Below are positions 27,282-36,113 of a DNA stretch of 64,000 nucleotides, piece after piece. The position numbers and the translations under genes were made by a program. Each line of letters begins with the position of its first letter. Position 1 is the first letter of the stretch. Origin of the DNA: Mycobacteroides immunogenum (GTDB lineage: Bacteria; Actinomycetota; Actinomycetes; Mycobacteriales; Mycobacteriaceae); the NCBI RefSeq assembly GCF_001605725.1, contig NZ_CP011530.1:744001-808000 (forward strand). Reading direction: 5' to 3'. Under the pieces are notes generated by a model. It was not told where the DNA came from and did not search any database. It worked only from the letters and a program-made list of their open reading frames with translations.

Positions 27282-28279
27282 CCGCCGCTACACAGGTGCA
27301 GCCGTCGCGACAGGAGCTCGATCAGGCACGCGCGGTCATCCAGGCTGTCGCGCAGGCGTTCTCGATCAAGGTGGTGGGACAGTCCGGACTTCAGCAGTCG
27401 CTGCTGATCGGTCTGCTCACCGGCGGCCATGTGCTGCTGGAGAGTGTCCCGGGTCTGGCCAAAACCACTGCGGCCCGGGCAATCGCCGATGCCATTCAAG
27501 CGCAGTTCCGCCGCATCCAGTGCACCCCAGACCTGCTGCCCAGTGACATCATCGGCACGCAGATCTTCGACGCCTCAAAGGGCACGTTCAAGACGCAATT
27601 GGGGCCGGTGCACGCCAACATTGTGCTGCTGGATGAGATCAACCGCTCCAGTGCGAAGACGCAGAGCGCCATGCTCGAGGCGATGGAGGAGCGGCAGACC
27701 AGCATCGCGGGAGAGATTTACAAGATCCCAGAGCCATTCCTGGTGCTGGCCACGCAGAATCCGGTTGACCAGGAAGGAACGTATCCGCTGCCGGAGGCGC
27801 AGATGGACCGGTTCATGTTCAAGGAGATCTTGACCTATCCGAACCCCGCGGAGGAGGCCGAGGTCGTGTTCAGGATCGATGCCGGGGTGTATGCGAATCA
27901 CCAAGGCGCACCGGTGGCCTCAATCCAGGACATCCTTTACATCCAAGATGTGGTCCGACGTATCTACGTCGATCCCGCGATCGTGCATTACGTCACCCAG
28001 ATTGTGAATGTCACCCGCAACCCCAAGCAGTACCTGCCGGCTAATCTGGCCCGGCTCATCGAATACGGTGCCAGCCCCCGTGCGACCATCGCATTCTGTA
28101 AGTCGGCGCGCGCGCTGGCGCTGTTGTCCGATCGCAATCACGTGCTTCCCGACGACATCAAGACGCTGGCACACCGGATTCTGCGGCACCGGCTGATCCT
28201 TGGATTCGAGGCGGTTGCTGAGAACGTCACAGCGGAAGTGCTGATAGACAACATTATTCAGGCCGTTCGAACCCCTTAG
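27278..28279 (+). CDS. moxR: MoxR-family AAA+ ATPase
   Basis: 333 residues. Walker A ESVPGLAKTTAARA (about 56-69), Walker B IVLLDEINRSSAKTQ, and the MoxR hallmark NPVDQEGTYPLPEAQMDRF are all intact; an AAA lid follows. GTG 27278 overlaps the preceding stop. MoxR proteins act as chaperone-like ATPases with vWA partners to activate or insert cofactors into client complexes. The following genes (DUF58, two vWA-like proteins, TPR protein) form the matching set. Confidence 0.92.
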   Translation: MTAATQVQPSRQELDQARAVIQAVAQAFSIKVVGQSGLQQSLLIGLLTGGHVLLESVPGLAKTTAARAIADAIQAQFRRIQCTPDLLPSDIIGTQIFDASKGTFKTQLGPVHANIVLLDEINRSSAKTQSAMLEAMEERQTSIAGEIYKIPEPFLVLATQNPVDQEGTYPLPEAQMDRFMFKEILTYPNPAEEAEVVFRIDAGVYANHQGAPVASIQDILYIQDVVRRIYVDPAIVHYVTQIVNVTRNPKQYLPANLARLIEYGASPRATIAFCKSARALALLSDRNHVLPDDIKTLAHRILRHRLILGFEAVAENVTAEVLIDNIIQAVRTP

Positions 28280-28285
28280 CCTGTC

Positions 28286-29185
28286 ATGGGAGTGCTACTT
28301 CAACAGGTCAAGGCGGAGACGCTGACCAACAATCGCCTGACGGGCCCGACCGGACTGTCACGCGGGCTGCTCGAAGGTGAGCACCGTTCGATGTTCCACG
28401 GCCGCAGCCTGGAATTCGATGATCTGCGGCCTTACATCCTTGGCGACGACGTCCGCGACATCGATTGGCGCGCCTCGGCCCGATCCACCTCGGTACTGGT
28501 GAAACGCTTTGTGTCGTACCGGCAGCAGCGGATCCTGATGGTCGCCGACATCGGCCGCAACATGCTTGCCCGTGCGGCCGACGGCGAGTCGAAGCAACGG
28601 GTCGCGGTGAACGCGGTTGGCGTGGTGGGTCTCATCGCCAACAGCAAGGGCGATGAGATGGGACTGGTCTATGGCGATGAGCATGCGTCGGGGCGCATGC
28701 CGAATCGCCGCGGCGAGCCGCACTTGGAACACATGCTCGAAAGGATCAACAGCCGCGATATCACCACCAGCGGCCGCAGCAGCATCGCCGCGCAGCTGCG
28801 CTTTGTCGAGCGGAACTATCGACACCGGCACATCGTGTTCGTCATCTCTGATGAGCCTGATTTGTCCGACGAGCTCGACGCTGAGTTCCGTCGGCTGGCG
28901 GCGCGTCACAGCGTGTACTGGATCACCATCAAAGACGCTCCGTTGGTTGGGGTTCCAGAACTCGGCGGTGAGGGATACGACGTCGATTCGGGCCGCTCGA
29001 TTCTGCGAGAAGAGATACTCGGGGGCCGGGTGATCGAGGCTTATCGACGTGCCGAGGCGCGACGGGAGGCGGCTTTCGACGAGTACGTGAATTCGTCGGC
29101 CATCCCGTGTGCACGGGTTGACGGTAGCCGCGACCTGGTCAAGGCGATCACCACGATGCTGAAGAAGGCCAGCCGTGCCAAATGA
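28286..29185 (+). CDS. DUF58 protein of MoxR system
   Basis: 299 residues. The DUF58 signature (RSLEFDDLRPYILGDDVRDIDW, split across residues 41-62, then ASARSTSVLVKRF) is clear. The C-terminal half is vWA-like (ILMVADIGRNM in the place of a MIDAS strand; Asp present, the second serine missing). DUF58 proteins are constant companions of MoxR ATPases. Starts seven bases after the moxR stop and overlaps the next gene by 11 bases. Cytoplasmic, no membrane segments seen. Confidence 0.88.
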   Translation: MGVLLQQVKAETLTNNRLTGPTGLSRGLLEGEHRSMFHGRSLEFDDLRPYILGDDVRDIDWRASARSTSVLVKRFVSYRQQRILMVADIGRNMLARAADGESKQRVAVNAVGVVGLIANSKGDEMGLVYGDEHASGRMPNRRGEPHLEHMLERINSRDITTSGRSSIAAQLRFVERNYRHRHIVFVISDEPDLSDELDAEFRRLAARHSVYWITIKDAPLVGVPELGGEGYDVDSGRSILREEILGGRVIEAYRRAEARREAAFDEYVNSSAIPCARVDGSRDLVKAITTMLKKASRAK

Positions 29186-29648
29186 CTATCTGAGATGGAT
29201 AGTGGCGCCCTTGCCGTACTCGGTGCTGTGGCTGGTGCTGGGGGTCATCCTGGTGCTCTTGGTGATCGGATGGTGTGCGGGAATCTTCGTCTGGACGTTG
29301 CCCGTGGAGAAGCTGCGCACCATACCGGTGATTCGGGATATCAGTGCGTGGGTGCTGCGCCGTAAGTTCAGTGCGGCCATCGACAAGGTGCGTGCGGATC
29401 ATGATGCGGGAAAACTAGATTCACGACAGGCCCACGGCGCGATGAGCCGGGTGTTGCGGACCTTTATTTACCTGCGTACCGGTGTGCGGGCTCCGTATAT
29501 GTCTCTGGGTGAAGTCGCGCACAGCGGCGCGGCAGGGGCCGCTCCGGTAGTGGCACAACTGTATTCCGGACAGTTCGAGACTGCGGATGACGTCAACGTC
29601 GCGGCGACGGCCGCAGCGGTGCGGGGTGTGATCCAGTCATGGAGTTGA
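29175..29648 (+). CDS. Small membrane protein of MoxR operon
   Basis: 157 residues from GTG 29175. One strong N-terminal transmembrane helix (SVLWLVLGVILVLLVIGWC) is followed by a charged helical cytoplasmic part (LRRKFSAAIDKVRADHDAGKLDSRQ). The position between DUF58 and vWA genes and the topology match the DUF4381-like slot of Bat-type operons, although I see no firm motif. It overlaps both neighbours, indicating translational coupling. Confidence 0.78.
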   Translation: MPNDYLRWIVAPLPYSVLWLVLGVILVLLVIGWCAGIFVWTLPVEKLRTIPVIRDISAWVLRRKFSAAIDKVRADHDAGKLDSRQAHGAMSRVLRTFIYLRTGVRAPYMSLGEVAHSGAAGAAPVVAQLYSGQFETADDVNVAATAAAVRGVIQSWS

Positions 29649-30703
29649 GATGGTGGTTTGTTGTCATCGGCGGGTTGGTCCTGCTGTTGGCCATCGTGCT
29701 GGCCGCTTCCTTCTGGCCCACACGCCAGCGGCCGCGTAGTCTTCGCCCGCTGGCGTGGGTGCAACGGCTGACCGTCCTTCCCGAGTATGTGCGGGCCTAC
29801 CGTCGATATCGGATCATGTTGGCCGCCATCGCTATAGCTACCGTGGCATTTCTTCTGGCCGCGATCATCGCTACCGCGCGGCCCGTGAGTAGCGCAGCAA
29901 CGGCCGCGCAGATCAACCGGGCCCACCCGGAAGACATCAACCTCTGTATCGCATACGACCCGGCTGCTCATGATGTTTCGGAAACGCTGAACTATTTCCG
30001 GGATCAGGCAAAGGCCTTCGATACGCAACGACTGGCCCTGACCTCTGCCACACTTCGGGTCATCCCCATGACTGCGGACAGTTCGTATCTGCAGGACCGG
30101 CTCGGCTATTTCGGTGGGCTCAACGCCTTGGCGGGTAAGGAAAAACCGGGGTCTGAGGACACCAAGGCGTTGCAGCGAGGGCGGCTGGAATTCTCCAGGG
30201 GAGTGGCCTACACCGACTACGCCCGCACAGTCAATGATGCTCTGGCCTTGTGTATGACCGGATTTCCGGGATTCACCAAGCCCAGCGATCACCGTCGTTC
30301 GGTGATCTTCCTGGGACCGACCGCCGAGCAACGACAAGCGCGGCCTATTTACACCGATGACAGGCTGGCCGAGTTGGCCAGGACCGCGCAGATACAGCTG
30401 AATGTTCTGACGCCCACCGCTGCCGAGGAAGGTGGTGCGGTGAAACGGCTGGCCGAGGGGACCGGTGGCCGATTCATCACCTACCTGCAAGGCGCGAAGA
30501 CCGCCAGCGCGGCCGAACTGGCCGGGATCGACAAGACCTTCCGGGGTCACCTCGATGAGATTCGTGCCAACCCCCCGGCGATAACCCAGTCCGACGGCAC
30601 GATCTACGTGCAGAAGGTGCAGGATCGGCCGAACGTGATCCTGGTTATCGCCTTGGGGATCGCCGTGGTCTTCGCAACCGCCTTGGCGGGGGTGCGGCGA
30701 TGA
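29639..30703 (+). CDS. vWA-like membrane protein with degenerate metal site
   Basis: 354 residues. Two N-terminal transmembrane helices (about 5-24 and 59-81), an extracytoplasmic alpha/beta domain, and a C-terminal helix (VILVIALGIAVVFATALAGV) give the BatA/BatB topology. The strand expected to carry the MIDAS motif DxSxS reads CIAYDPAAHDVS, so the two serines are absent and metal binding is doubtful. Starts within the end of the previous gene and overlaps the next by ATGA. Confidence 0.78.
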   Translation: MELRWWFVVIGGLVLLLAIVLAASFWPTRQRPRSLRPLAWVQRLTVLPEYVRAYRRYRIMLAAIAIATVAFLLAAIIATARPVSSAATAAQINRAHPEDINLCIAYDPAAHDVSETLNYFRDQAKAFDTQRLALTSATLRVIPMTADSSYLQDRLGYFGGLNALAGKEKPGSEDTKALQRGRLEFSRGVAYTDYARTVNDALALCMTGFPGFTKPSDHRRSVIFLGPTAEQRQARPIYTDDRLAELARTAQIQLNVLTPTAAEEGGAVKRLAEGTGGRFITYLQGAKTASAAELAGIDKTFRGHLDEIRANPPAITQSDGTIYVQKVQDRPNVILVIALGIAVVFATALAGVRR

Positions 30704-31752
30704 CCTTCCAGCCCGTACTGCCCTGGTGGATATTCATCGTGCTCGCGGTCGTCATTGTCGTGCTGCGCATGTACACCCTGTATCGGGTGTTGGTGGTGGT
30801 GGGCGGGGGCAGCCAACGCAAGGTGGTGTTGCGCTGGAGTCTGTTGACACTCGCGATTGTGTGCGTCTTCGCGGCGGCGGCACGGCCGGGGATCGAGCCG
30901 ACGCGGCATGTGCTTACCGAATCGAATGCCGTCGCGGCAGCCAATAGCAATGTCAATGTCTTCTTCGTTGTCGATCGGTCCATCAATTCTCGGGCCGAAG
31001 ACTACGGAAGCGGACAGTTCCGCATGGCGGGTATTCGCGCGGATATGGATGCGATCGTCAATCAGTATCCGCAAGGCCGCTTTTCCATCACCTCGTTCGC
31101 GACCGGCGCACGGGTGGATTGGCCTCTTTCTGAAGATATTTGGAGCCTGAGGGCGTTGTTGAAGGGTTACTCGGCGTACGTGGCGGAACCCGACTCGGTG
31201 TACCGCGTCCAGGTGGCGGCTGCCGGCGACGAGCTCAAGAGGCAACTCGAACTGGCTCGTCAGCAGTACCCCGGTTCAAGCAATATCGTGTTCTACCTTG
31301 GCGAGGGCGCCGGTGCGTCACGCCAGCCCGTCACGAGGTTCGATATCCCGGGCGATCTCGTCGACGGAGGCGCGGTACTCGGTTACGGAACCCCCGAGGG
31401 TGGCCGGGTGGCCAGTCAGCTCGCGGCCAACGGAGACAAGACCTACTTCCAGAATGCTGGTGGTACCGGGCCTTTTCTGTCGATCCTCGACGAACGATCC
31501 CTCAAGGACATCGCCGACCAGCTGCACGTGCGGTATGTCCATCGAATACAGGGGGATTCGATTGCCCCAGTGATTCCGGCACTGGATCCGTCGGCAACCA
31601 CACGCGAGCAGCGCTCGGTATCGCTTCCCGGCAGCAGAACAGAGTTCTACTGGGTTTTCACGGGCATCGCGATGGCCCTGATGTTCTACGAGCTGTTTGC
31701 GATGGTGCGTGAATATCGCATGTCACGCATCACGAAGGTGAGGCCCACGTGA
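30700..31752 (+). CDS. vWA-domain membrane protein (BatA/B-like)
   Basis: 350 residues. N-terminal helices at about 8-25 and 45-62, then a vWA domain beginning NVNVFFVVDRSINSRAED, where the MIDAS-type motif D-x-S-x-N is close to the canonical DxSxS. A final helix (FYWVFTGIAMALMFYELFAM) anchors the C-terminus. The two neighbouring vWA-like genes probably form a heteromeric receptor for the MoxR ATPase. Its stop overlaps the GTG of the TPR gene. Confidence 0.84.
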   Translation: MTFQPVLPWWIFIVLAVVIVVLRMYTLYRVLVVVGGGSQRKVVLRWSLLTLAIVCVFAAAARPGIEPTRHVLTESNAVAAANSNVNVFFVVDRSINSRAEDYGSGQFRMAGIRADMDAIVNQYPQGRFSITSFATGARVDWPLSEDIWSLRALLKGYSAYVAEPDSVYRVQVAAAGDELKRQLELARQQYPGSSNIVFYLGEGAGASRQPVTRFDIPGDLVDGGAVLGYGTPEGGRVASQLAANGDKTYFQNAGGTGPFLSILDERSLKDIADQLHVRYVHRIQGDSIAPVIPALDPSATTREQRSVSLPGSRTEFYWVFTGIAMALMFYELFAMVREYRMSRITKVRPT

Positions 31753-32705
31753 CCCCGCGGGCGATTCTTGCTTTCGTGCGACGGTTCTTCACCGAAGGAC
31801 CGCGCCGAAAGGTGCTGCGACGCAAGTTGGTGGCCCTTTCGGTAGTGCCCGCGCTGTTGTTACTGGGGCTCGCGCTGAAGCTCGTTGTCATGGTGAGCAC
31901 CGGGTATGCCGCACAGTCGCATTACCTGGGCTATGACTCGTACTCGCTTCGGGACGATGTGCGACTTCTCAAGTCGTGGAACATCATCGACTCGTACAAG
32001 GCCTACTTCACAGAAGGTGACCGGTACGTTCTCGAGGGCAAGCTGGCAGAAGCGGAGACCGAATTCAAGCAGTCTCTCGAACGAGTGGATCCCGGGAAGT
32101 CTTGTCCGGTGCGGATCAACTTGGAAGTGGTGCTGGAAACACGCGGCGACCTCAAGTCTGCCGATCGCAAGCGGGATGAAGCCAAGAAGTTCTGGGAAGA
32201 AGCGCTCGTCGTCACTCGAGAGGCACCTGCGGGATGCTTCGACACCACGAGCGAACCCGACGGCGAGGTGCGCAAGCATCTCAACGAAACTGAACGGCGA
32301 CTGCTCGACAAACTGAAGGACCCACCCGCGACGTCGACCTCACCTACCCCCACGACGTCCCCCTCTCCGCCGCCTTCTCCGTCTGATGGTGGCGGCGGTG
32401 GCGGTGGCGGTGGCAACGACCAAAATGGCGGCGACCAAAATGGCGGCGGCACCGATCAGAGCGGCGGTAGTGGCCAGGGTGGCAGCGACCAGAACGGTGA
32501 GCCCAATCAGCAACCGGGTGAACCGACTCAGGAGAGCCAAAGCCCGGGTCAGCCCACCCAGGCGCCGAATCCGATTGGACCTGATCGGATTCCCACCAAC
32601 GCCGGCGGCGGCGGAAACGAGCTTCATCCCAATCAGGGCGATCCGTCAGAGGCGCTCAGGCGATCGTTGGAGAATTCGACGGCCTCGGGTACCGACACCG
32701 AATAG
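31749..32705 (+). CDS. Membrane-anchored TPR-like protein with Gly/Gln-rich tail
   Basis: 318 residues. A transmembrane helix lies at about 27-48. A tetratricopeptide-like section follows (YFTEGDRYVLEGKLAEAETEF then DLKSADRKRDEAKKFWEEAL, about 92-165), and then about 120 residues of low complexity rich in Gly, Asn, Gln, Pro and Ser. This is the BatE/BatC-like slot of a Bat operon. GTG 31749 overlaps the previous stop. The tail's near-repeats (GGDQNGGG) come from simple GGC/AAC/CAG codon runs. Last gene of the unit; about 205 bases follow before the next operon. Confidence 0.78.
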   Translation: MTPRAILAFVRRFFTEGPRRKVLRRKLVALSVVPALLLLGLALKLVVMVSTGYAAQSHYLGYDSYSLRDDVRLLKSWNIIDSYKAYFTEGDRYVLEGKLAEAETEFKQSLERVDPGKSCPVRINLEVVLETRGDLKSADRKRDEAKKFWEEALVVTREAPAGCFDTTSEPDGEVRKHLNETERRLLDKLKDPPATSTSPTPTTSPSPPPSPSDGGGGGGGGGNDQNGGDQNGGGTDQSGGSGQGGSDQNGEPNQQPGEPTQESQSPGQPTQAPNPIGPDRIPTNAGGGGNELHPNQGDPSEALRRSLENSTASGTDTE

Positions 32706-32831
32706 TCCCGACATCCATGGGTCTGGCCTGTGGTGAGGTGGCCGGCGATTCACTCCAGGCGTGATGTCGACCACTAACGACATTGTTTTCCAACGATTTC
32801 CCCCCGGCGCGCCACCGATCTTCGGTTCAGT

Positions 32832-32859
32832 GGGAACTTTTTGCCCGCGTTGATCGACT
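32832..32859 (+). promoter_or_regulatory. ECF-sigma-type promoter of isonitrile lipopeptide operon
   Basis: GGGAAC (32832-32837), 17-base spacer, CGACT (32855-32859), about 50 bases before the dioxygenase start. The same elements, including TTTTTG after the -35 and CTCCC after the -10, recur before the PPE gene at 42475. The form fits mycobacterial ECF promoters; SigM is the candidate because, as I recall, it controls the orthologous M. tuberculosis cluster. The rest of the 32706-32910 gap shows nothing I can name. Confidence 0.7.
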
Positions 32860-32910
32860 GCTCCCTTAGTCGCATTAGTCAGTCAAATCCGCGAGAAGGT
32901 TAGGGAGTCG

Positions 32911-33780
32911 ATGACGCTCAACGTGAAGGGCGAGGGGCTGGGGGCGCAGGTCACCGGAATTGATCCAGGCAAGCTGGATGGCATCACCACCGAGGAGATC
33001 CGCGAACTCGTCTATCGGCATAAGCTCGTCGTCCTCAAGGGTGTGCACCCCACGCCCGAGCAATTTATCCAACTCGGGCGGCTGATCGGCGAGATCGTGC
33101 CCTACTACGAGCCCGTCTATCATCATCAGGATCACCCCGAGATCTTTGTGTCTTCTACCGAAGAGGGCCAAGGAGTTCCGCGAACCGGCGCGTTCTGGCA
33201 CGTGGACTACATGTTCATGCCGAAACCGTTCGCGTTCTCCATGGTGTTGCCGTTGGCGGTGCCGGGGCACGACCGCGGAACCTACTTCATCGACCTGAGC
33301 AAGGTGTGGGAATCGCTGCCTGCAAATACAAAGGAGGCAGCTCGGGGGACGTTCAGCACACACACTCCGCGCCGCTACATCAAGATTCGCCCCAGCGACG
33401 TCTACCGTCCGATCGGGGAGATCCTGGCCGAGATCGAGCGAACCACGCCTCCGCAGAAGTGGCCCACGGTGATTAAGCACCCGAAGACCGGGGAAGAGAT
33501 CCTCTACATCTGCGAAGCCGGTACCGAGACCATCGAGGACGAAGCCGGTCGCATTCAGGATGCCGAGTTGCTGCAGCAGCTCCTGGAGGCATCAGGCCAG
33601 CTCGACTCCGATTATGCGTCCGATTTCATCCATGCGCAGCACTACGAAGTGGGGGATATCGTGTTGTGGGACAATCGCTCTCTGGTGCATCGCGCCAAAC
33701 ACGGGACGGTCTCGGGCACCCTGACGACGTACCGTCTGACCATGCTGGACGGCCTCGAGGCGCCGGGATTCGCGGCATGA
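32911..33780 (+). CDS. Fe(II)/2-oxoglutarate-dependent isonitrile synthase (Rv0097/ScoE type)
   Basis: 289 residues of the TauD/TfdA fold. Iron ligands are visible as H97-x-D99 (FWHVDYMF) and H260 (SLVHRAKHG), and 2-oxoglutarate-binding Arg as R275 (TTYRLTM). Orthologues (Rv0097, ScoE) oxidatively decarboxylate an N-carboxymethyl-3-amino fatty acid to the beta-isocyano acid. ATG 32911 gives MTLNVKGEGLGAQ, as expected for the family. First gene of a five-gene operon in the order of Rv0097-Rv0101; it overlaps the next gene by ATGA. Confidence 0.93.
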   Translation: MTLNVKGEGLGAQVTGIDPGKLDGITTEEIRELVYRHKLVVLKGVHPTPEQFIQLGRLIGEIVPYYEPVYHHQDHPEIFVSSTEEGQGVPRTGAFWHVDYMFMPKPFAFSMVLPLAVPGHDRGTYFIDLSKVWESLPANTKEAARGTFSTHTPRRYIKIRPSDVYRPIGEILAEIERTTPPQKWPTVIKHPKTGEEILYICEAGTETIEDEAGRIQDAELLQQLLEASGQLDSDYASDFIHAQHYEVGDIVLWDNRSLVHRAKHGTVSGTLTTYRLTMLDGLEAPGFAA

Positions 33781-34331
33781 GCGCGGTAGCCGCGACACTG
33801 TCGGTACAGACCGGGCTGCCTTCGGCGGGCATGGCACCGATGTCCGAGGCGCTGCTCAGCAGAGTCCTGGAACCGTATTCGTACAAGGGATGCCGCTACC
33901 TCAACGATGCCGAATACGGAATCACTTCTGACGCGGTGCACGCGCAGGGAAATTTCTCGATCGACGAGTCCGCCTACATCCGCAGCACCGGCCACTTCAA
34001 CGCGGTGGAGCTGGTGCTGTGTTTCAACCAGTTGGCCTATAGCGCCTTCGCGCAGGGGGTTATCAACGACGATATCTGGGCATTCCGGGGCTGGTCGATC
34101 GATGACTATTGCGAGAACCAGCTCTCCGGCATGTTGATCAAGAGCACATCGTCGCGGTTTCGCAGGCTGGTCAATCCACGGCAGTTCTCCGCGCGCCTGC
34201 AGGCACGGGACTTCCATATCGTCGACCGGTCGTGGCGCTACCTCCAGTTCCACAGCACCATCGAATTCTGGGACCAGAACGGTGGATCCGCGGCCGGAGA
34301 GTTCGACATCGCGGTTCTCAACATTCCGTAG
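33777..34331 (+). CDS. fcoT: FcoT-type thioesterase/lyase (Rv0098/ScoD type)
   Basis: 184 residues, hot-dog fold. The sequence matches M. tuberculosis FcoT closely across YIRSTGHFNAVELVLCFNQ (about 66-84) and GWSIDDYCENQL. In isonitrile lipopeptide pathways the homologue ScoD adds glycine to the beta carbon of an unsaturated acyl-ACP and releases the product as the free acid. ATG 33777 is used because it overlaps the dioxygenase stop; an in-frame extension further upstream would lie inside that gene. Confidence 0.93.
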   Translation: MSAVAATLSVQTGLPSAGMAPMSEALLSRVLEPYSYKGCRYLNDAEYGITSDAVHAQGNFSIDESAYIRSTGHFNAVELVLCFNQLAYSAFAQGVINDDIWAFRGWSIDDYCENQLSGMLIKSTSSRFRRLVNPRQFSARLQARDFHIVDRSWRYLQFHSTIEFWDQNGGSAAGEFDIAVLNIP

Positions 34332-34360
34332 CCCTCTGACAGGAAGCCATCCCCACCGTC

Positions 34361-35869
34361 ATGTCCCAGTCACCGCCGCCCACCGTGTGGGAACGGATCG
34401 TCGAGCAGGCTCACTCGCGGCCCGAGTCAATTGCTTTGTGCCGCAGCGATGGCAGTGGTGTCATCAGTTACGGCGAGCTGATCGGTGCTGCCGAAGCCCT
34501 TGCGGAGAGCCTTCGCGCCCACTCGGTCAACCAAGGTTCTCGTGTCGTGATCCTCTCCGACAACGGGCCCCAGACATACCTGTCGGTGTTGGCCTGTGCG
34601 CGACTCGGGGCTATCGCGGTCATGGTCGACGACGCCCTCCCGGCGGCGACCGTCGCGCGGTTCTGCGAGGTAACCGATCCCGCTGCGATCATCGCGGGTG
34701 GCGACGCCGAAGTTCGGGCCTCGGGTGGCGAAACGGATGACCTGACAGCGCACCTCGGCAGCGGGGCCGACGACGCACTCGCCATGATCTTCACCAGCGG
34801 AACCACCGGTGAACCGAAGGCCGTGCTGCTGCCCAACCGGACGTTCTTCGCCATCCCGGACATCCTGCGTACACACGCACTGGGCTGGATTGATTGGGTG
34901 GCGGGGGAGACGACCTATTCGCCACTGCCCGCGACACACATCGGTGGACTGTGGTGGATTCTCAACGGGCTGATGCACGGCGCTTCGTGCGTCACCGGGG
35001 GTGAGGGCGGGGCCTCGCTGCTGGAATTGCTCGTCGACAATGGTGTGGCCACCGCATGTCTGGTGCCGACCCTGCTGACCAGACTTGTGTCGGAACTCAA
35101 GCTCACCGGTGGCGATATTCCCGCATTGCGCTTCATCGCCTACGGCGGCTCGCGGGCGATTCCTGCCGACGTGCGATTCATCGAAGCCGCCGGAGTGCGG
35201 ACGGCACAGGTCTACGGGTTGAGTGAAACAGGTTGTACCGCACTGTGTCTGCCGAGTGACGGCGAGTCGATTGCCCGGATTGAGGAAGGTGCGGTGGGGC
35301 GCCCCTACCCGGGTGTGCAGACCTTCCTCTCCGGCGAAGGGTCCGCCGGGCCGCGAGCAGGCGCGGAGTCTGCTTCCTACGGCACTTTGTGGATCAAATC
35401 GCCGGCCAACATGCTCGGCTATTGGGGCAATCCCGATCGCACCCGGGAGGTGCTGGCCGACGGCTGGGTGAACACCGGGGATCTGGTGGAACAGCGCGAC
35501 GACGGGTTCTTCTACATCCGGGGCCGCTCTTCGGAAATGATCATTTCCGGCGGTGTCAACGTGATACCGGACGAGGTCGATCGAATCGCTGAAAACATCT
35601 CGGGGGTCCGTGAAGCGGCGTGCTACGAGATACCGGACGAGGAGTTCGGAGCGCGGGTGGGGTTGGCGGTAGTGTCCGCCACCGATCTCGACAGCACGGG
35701 TACGGCCGAGCTGAAGCGACGGATCGCCGCCCGATACCGGGCGGAGTCGGAGTCGATGGCCAGGCCGTCGACGATCCTCATTGTTGACGACATCCCACGG
35801 ACCAAGTCCGGCAAGGTGATGCGGTCGTCATTGTCCGCCACGCTGAACAGGGCAGACACGCGTGTCTGA
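34361..35869 (+). CDS. fadD10: Fatty acyl-AMP/ACP ligase FadD10-like (Rv0099/ScoC type)
   Basis: 502 residues of the ANL superfamily. MIFTSGTTGEPKAVLLPN (ATP loop), VYGLSETGCTA, RGRSSEMIISGGVNV (hinge) and PRTKSGKVMRSSL with the catalytic C-terminal Lys are all present. The homologue activates fatty acids as adenylates and transfers them to the adjacent carrier protein without CoA. It is 30 bases after fcoT and its end overlaps the carrier-protein start by eight bases. Confidence 0.93.
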   Translation: MSQSPPPTVWERIVEQAHSRPESIALCRSDGSGVISYGELIGAAEALAESLRAHSVNQGSRVVILSDNGPQTYLSVLACARLGAIAVMVDDALPAATVARFCEVTDPAAIIAGGDAEVRASGGETDDLTAHLGSGADDALAMIFTSGTTGEPKAVLLPNRTFFAIPDILRTHALGWIDWVAGETTYSPLPATHIGGLWWILNGLMHGASCVTGGEGGASLLELLVDNGVATACLVPTLLTRLVSELKLTGGDIPALRFIAYGGSRAIPADVRFIEAAGVRTAQVYGLSETGCTALCLPSDGESIARIEEGAVGRPYPGVQTFLSGEGSAGPRAGAESASYGTLWIKSPANMLGYWGNPDRTREVLADGWVNTGDLVEQRDDGFFYIRGRSSEMIISGGVNVIPDEVDRIAENISGVREAACYEIPDEEFGARVGLAVVSATDLDSTGTAELKRRIAARYRAESESMARPSTILIVDDIPRTKSGKVMRSSLSATLNRADTRV

Positions 35870-36113
35870 CACCACGAGAGACCGGATTCTGGCGGCGGTG
35901 TGCGAGGTGCTGTACATCTCGGAATCCGAGCTCTTCGACGGCGACTCGACCGATCTTCGAGAACTGGGGCTGGATTCGGTCCGATTCGTGCTGCTGATGA
36001 AGAAACTGGACGTGACCCGCGGCTCGGATCTGCAGAAGCGTTTGGTTGCAGACCTTTCCGTCGCGGGGTGGACCCAGATGCTGGAGCTCGGGCAATCGGA
36101 GGGCGTCACATGA
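35862..36113 (+). CDS. Acyl carrier protein (Rv0100/ScoB type)
   Basis: 83 residues from GTG 35862. The phosphopantetheine site is ELGLDSVRF with Ser39. It carries the fatty acyl chain between the FadD10-like ligase, the lyase and the synthetase in isonitrile lipopeptide assembly. It overlaps fadD10 upstream and the NRPS downstream (ATGA), so the three are probably translated in fixed proportion. The flanking tail is short and unremarkable. Confidence 0.93.
   Translation: MSDTTRDRILAAVCEVLYISESELFDGDSTDLRELGLDSVRFVLLMKKLDVTRGSDLQKRLVADLSVAGWTQMLELGQSEGVT

Noticed and set aside
32380..32530. Tandem-looking DNA repeats at the end of the TPR-like gene, considered as minisatellite or CRISPR
   Set aside because: They are irregular codon runs for Gly, Asn, Asp and Gln within an open frame; no constant spacer or unit length.
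32780..32810. Possible Zur/FurB box (GACATTGTTTTCCA) before the isonitrile operon
   Set aside because: A zinc-repressor site would be attractive here, but the two halves do not form the expected AT-rich palindrome; the ECF promoter downstream is far better supported.
33666..33777. Longer start for the FcoT gene
   Set aside because: It would add 37 residues inside the dioxygenase coding region; the ATGA overlap at 33777 and the known length of FcoT support the short form.
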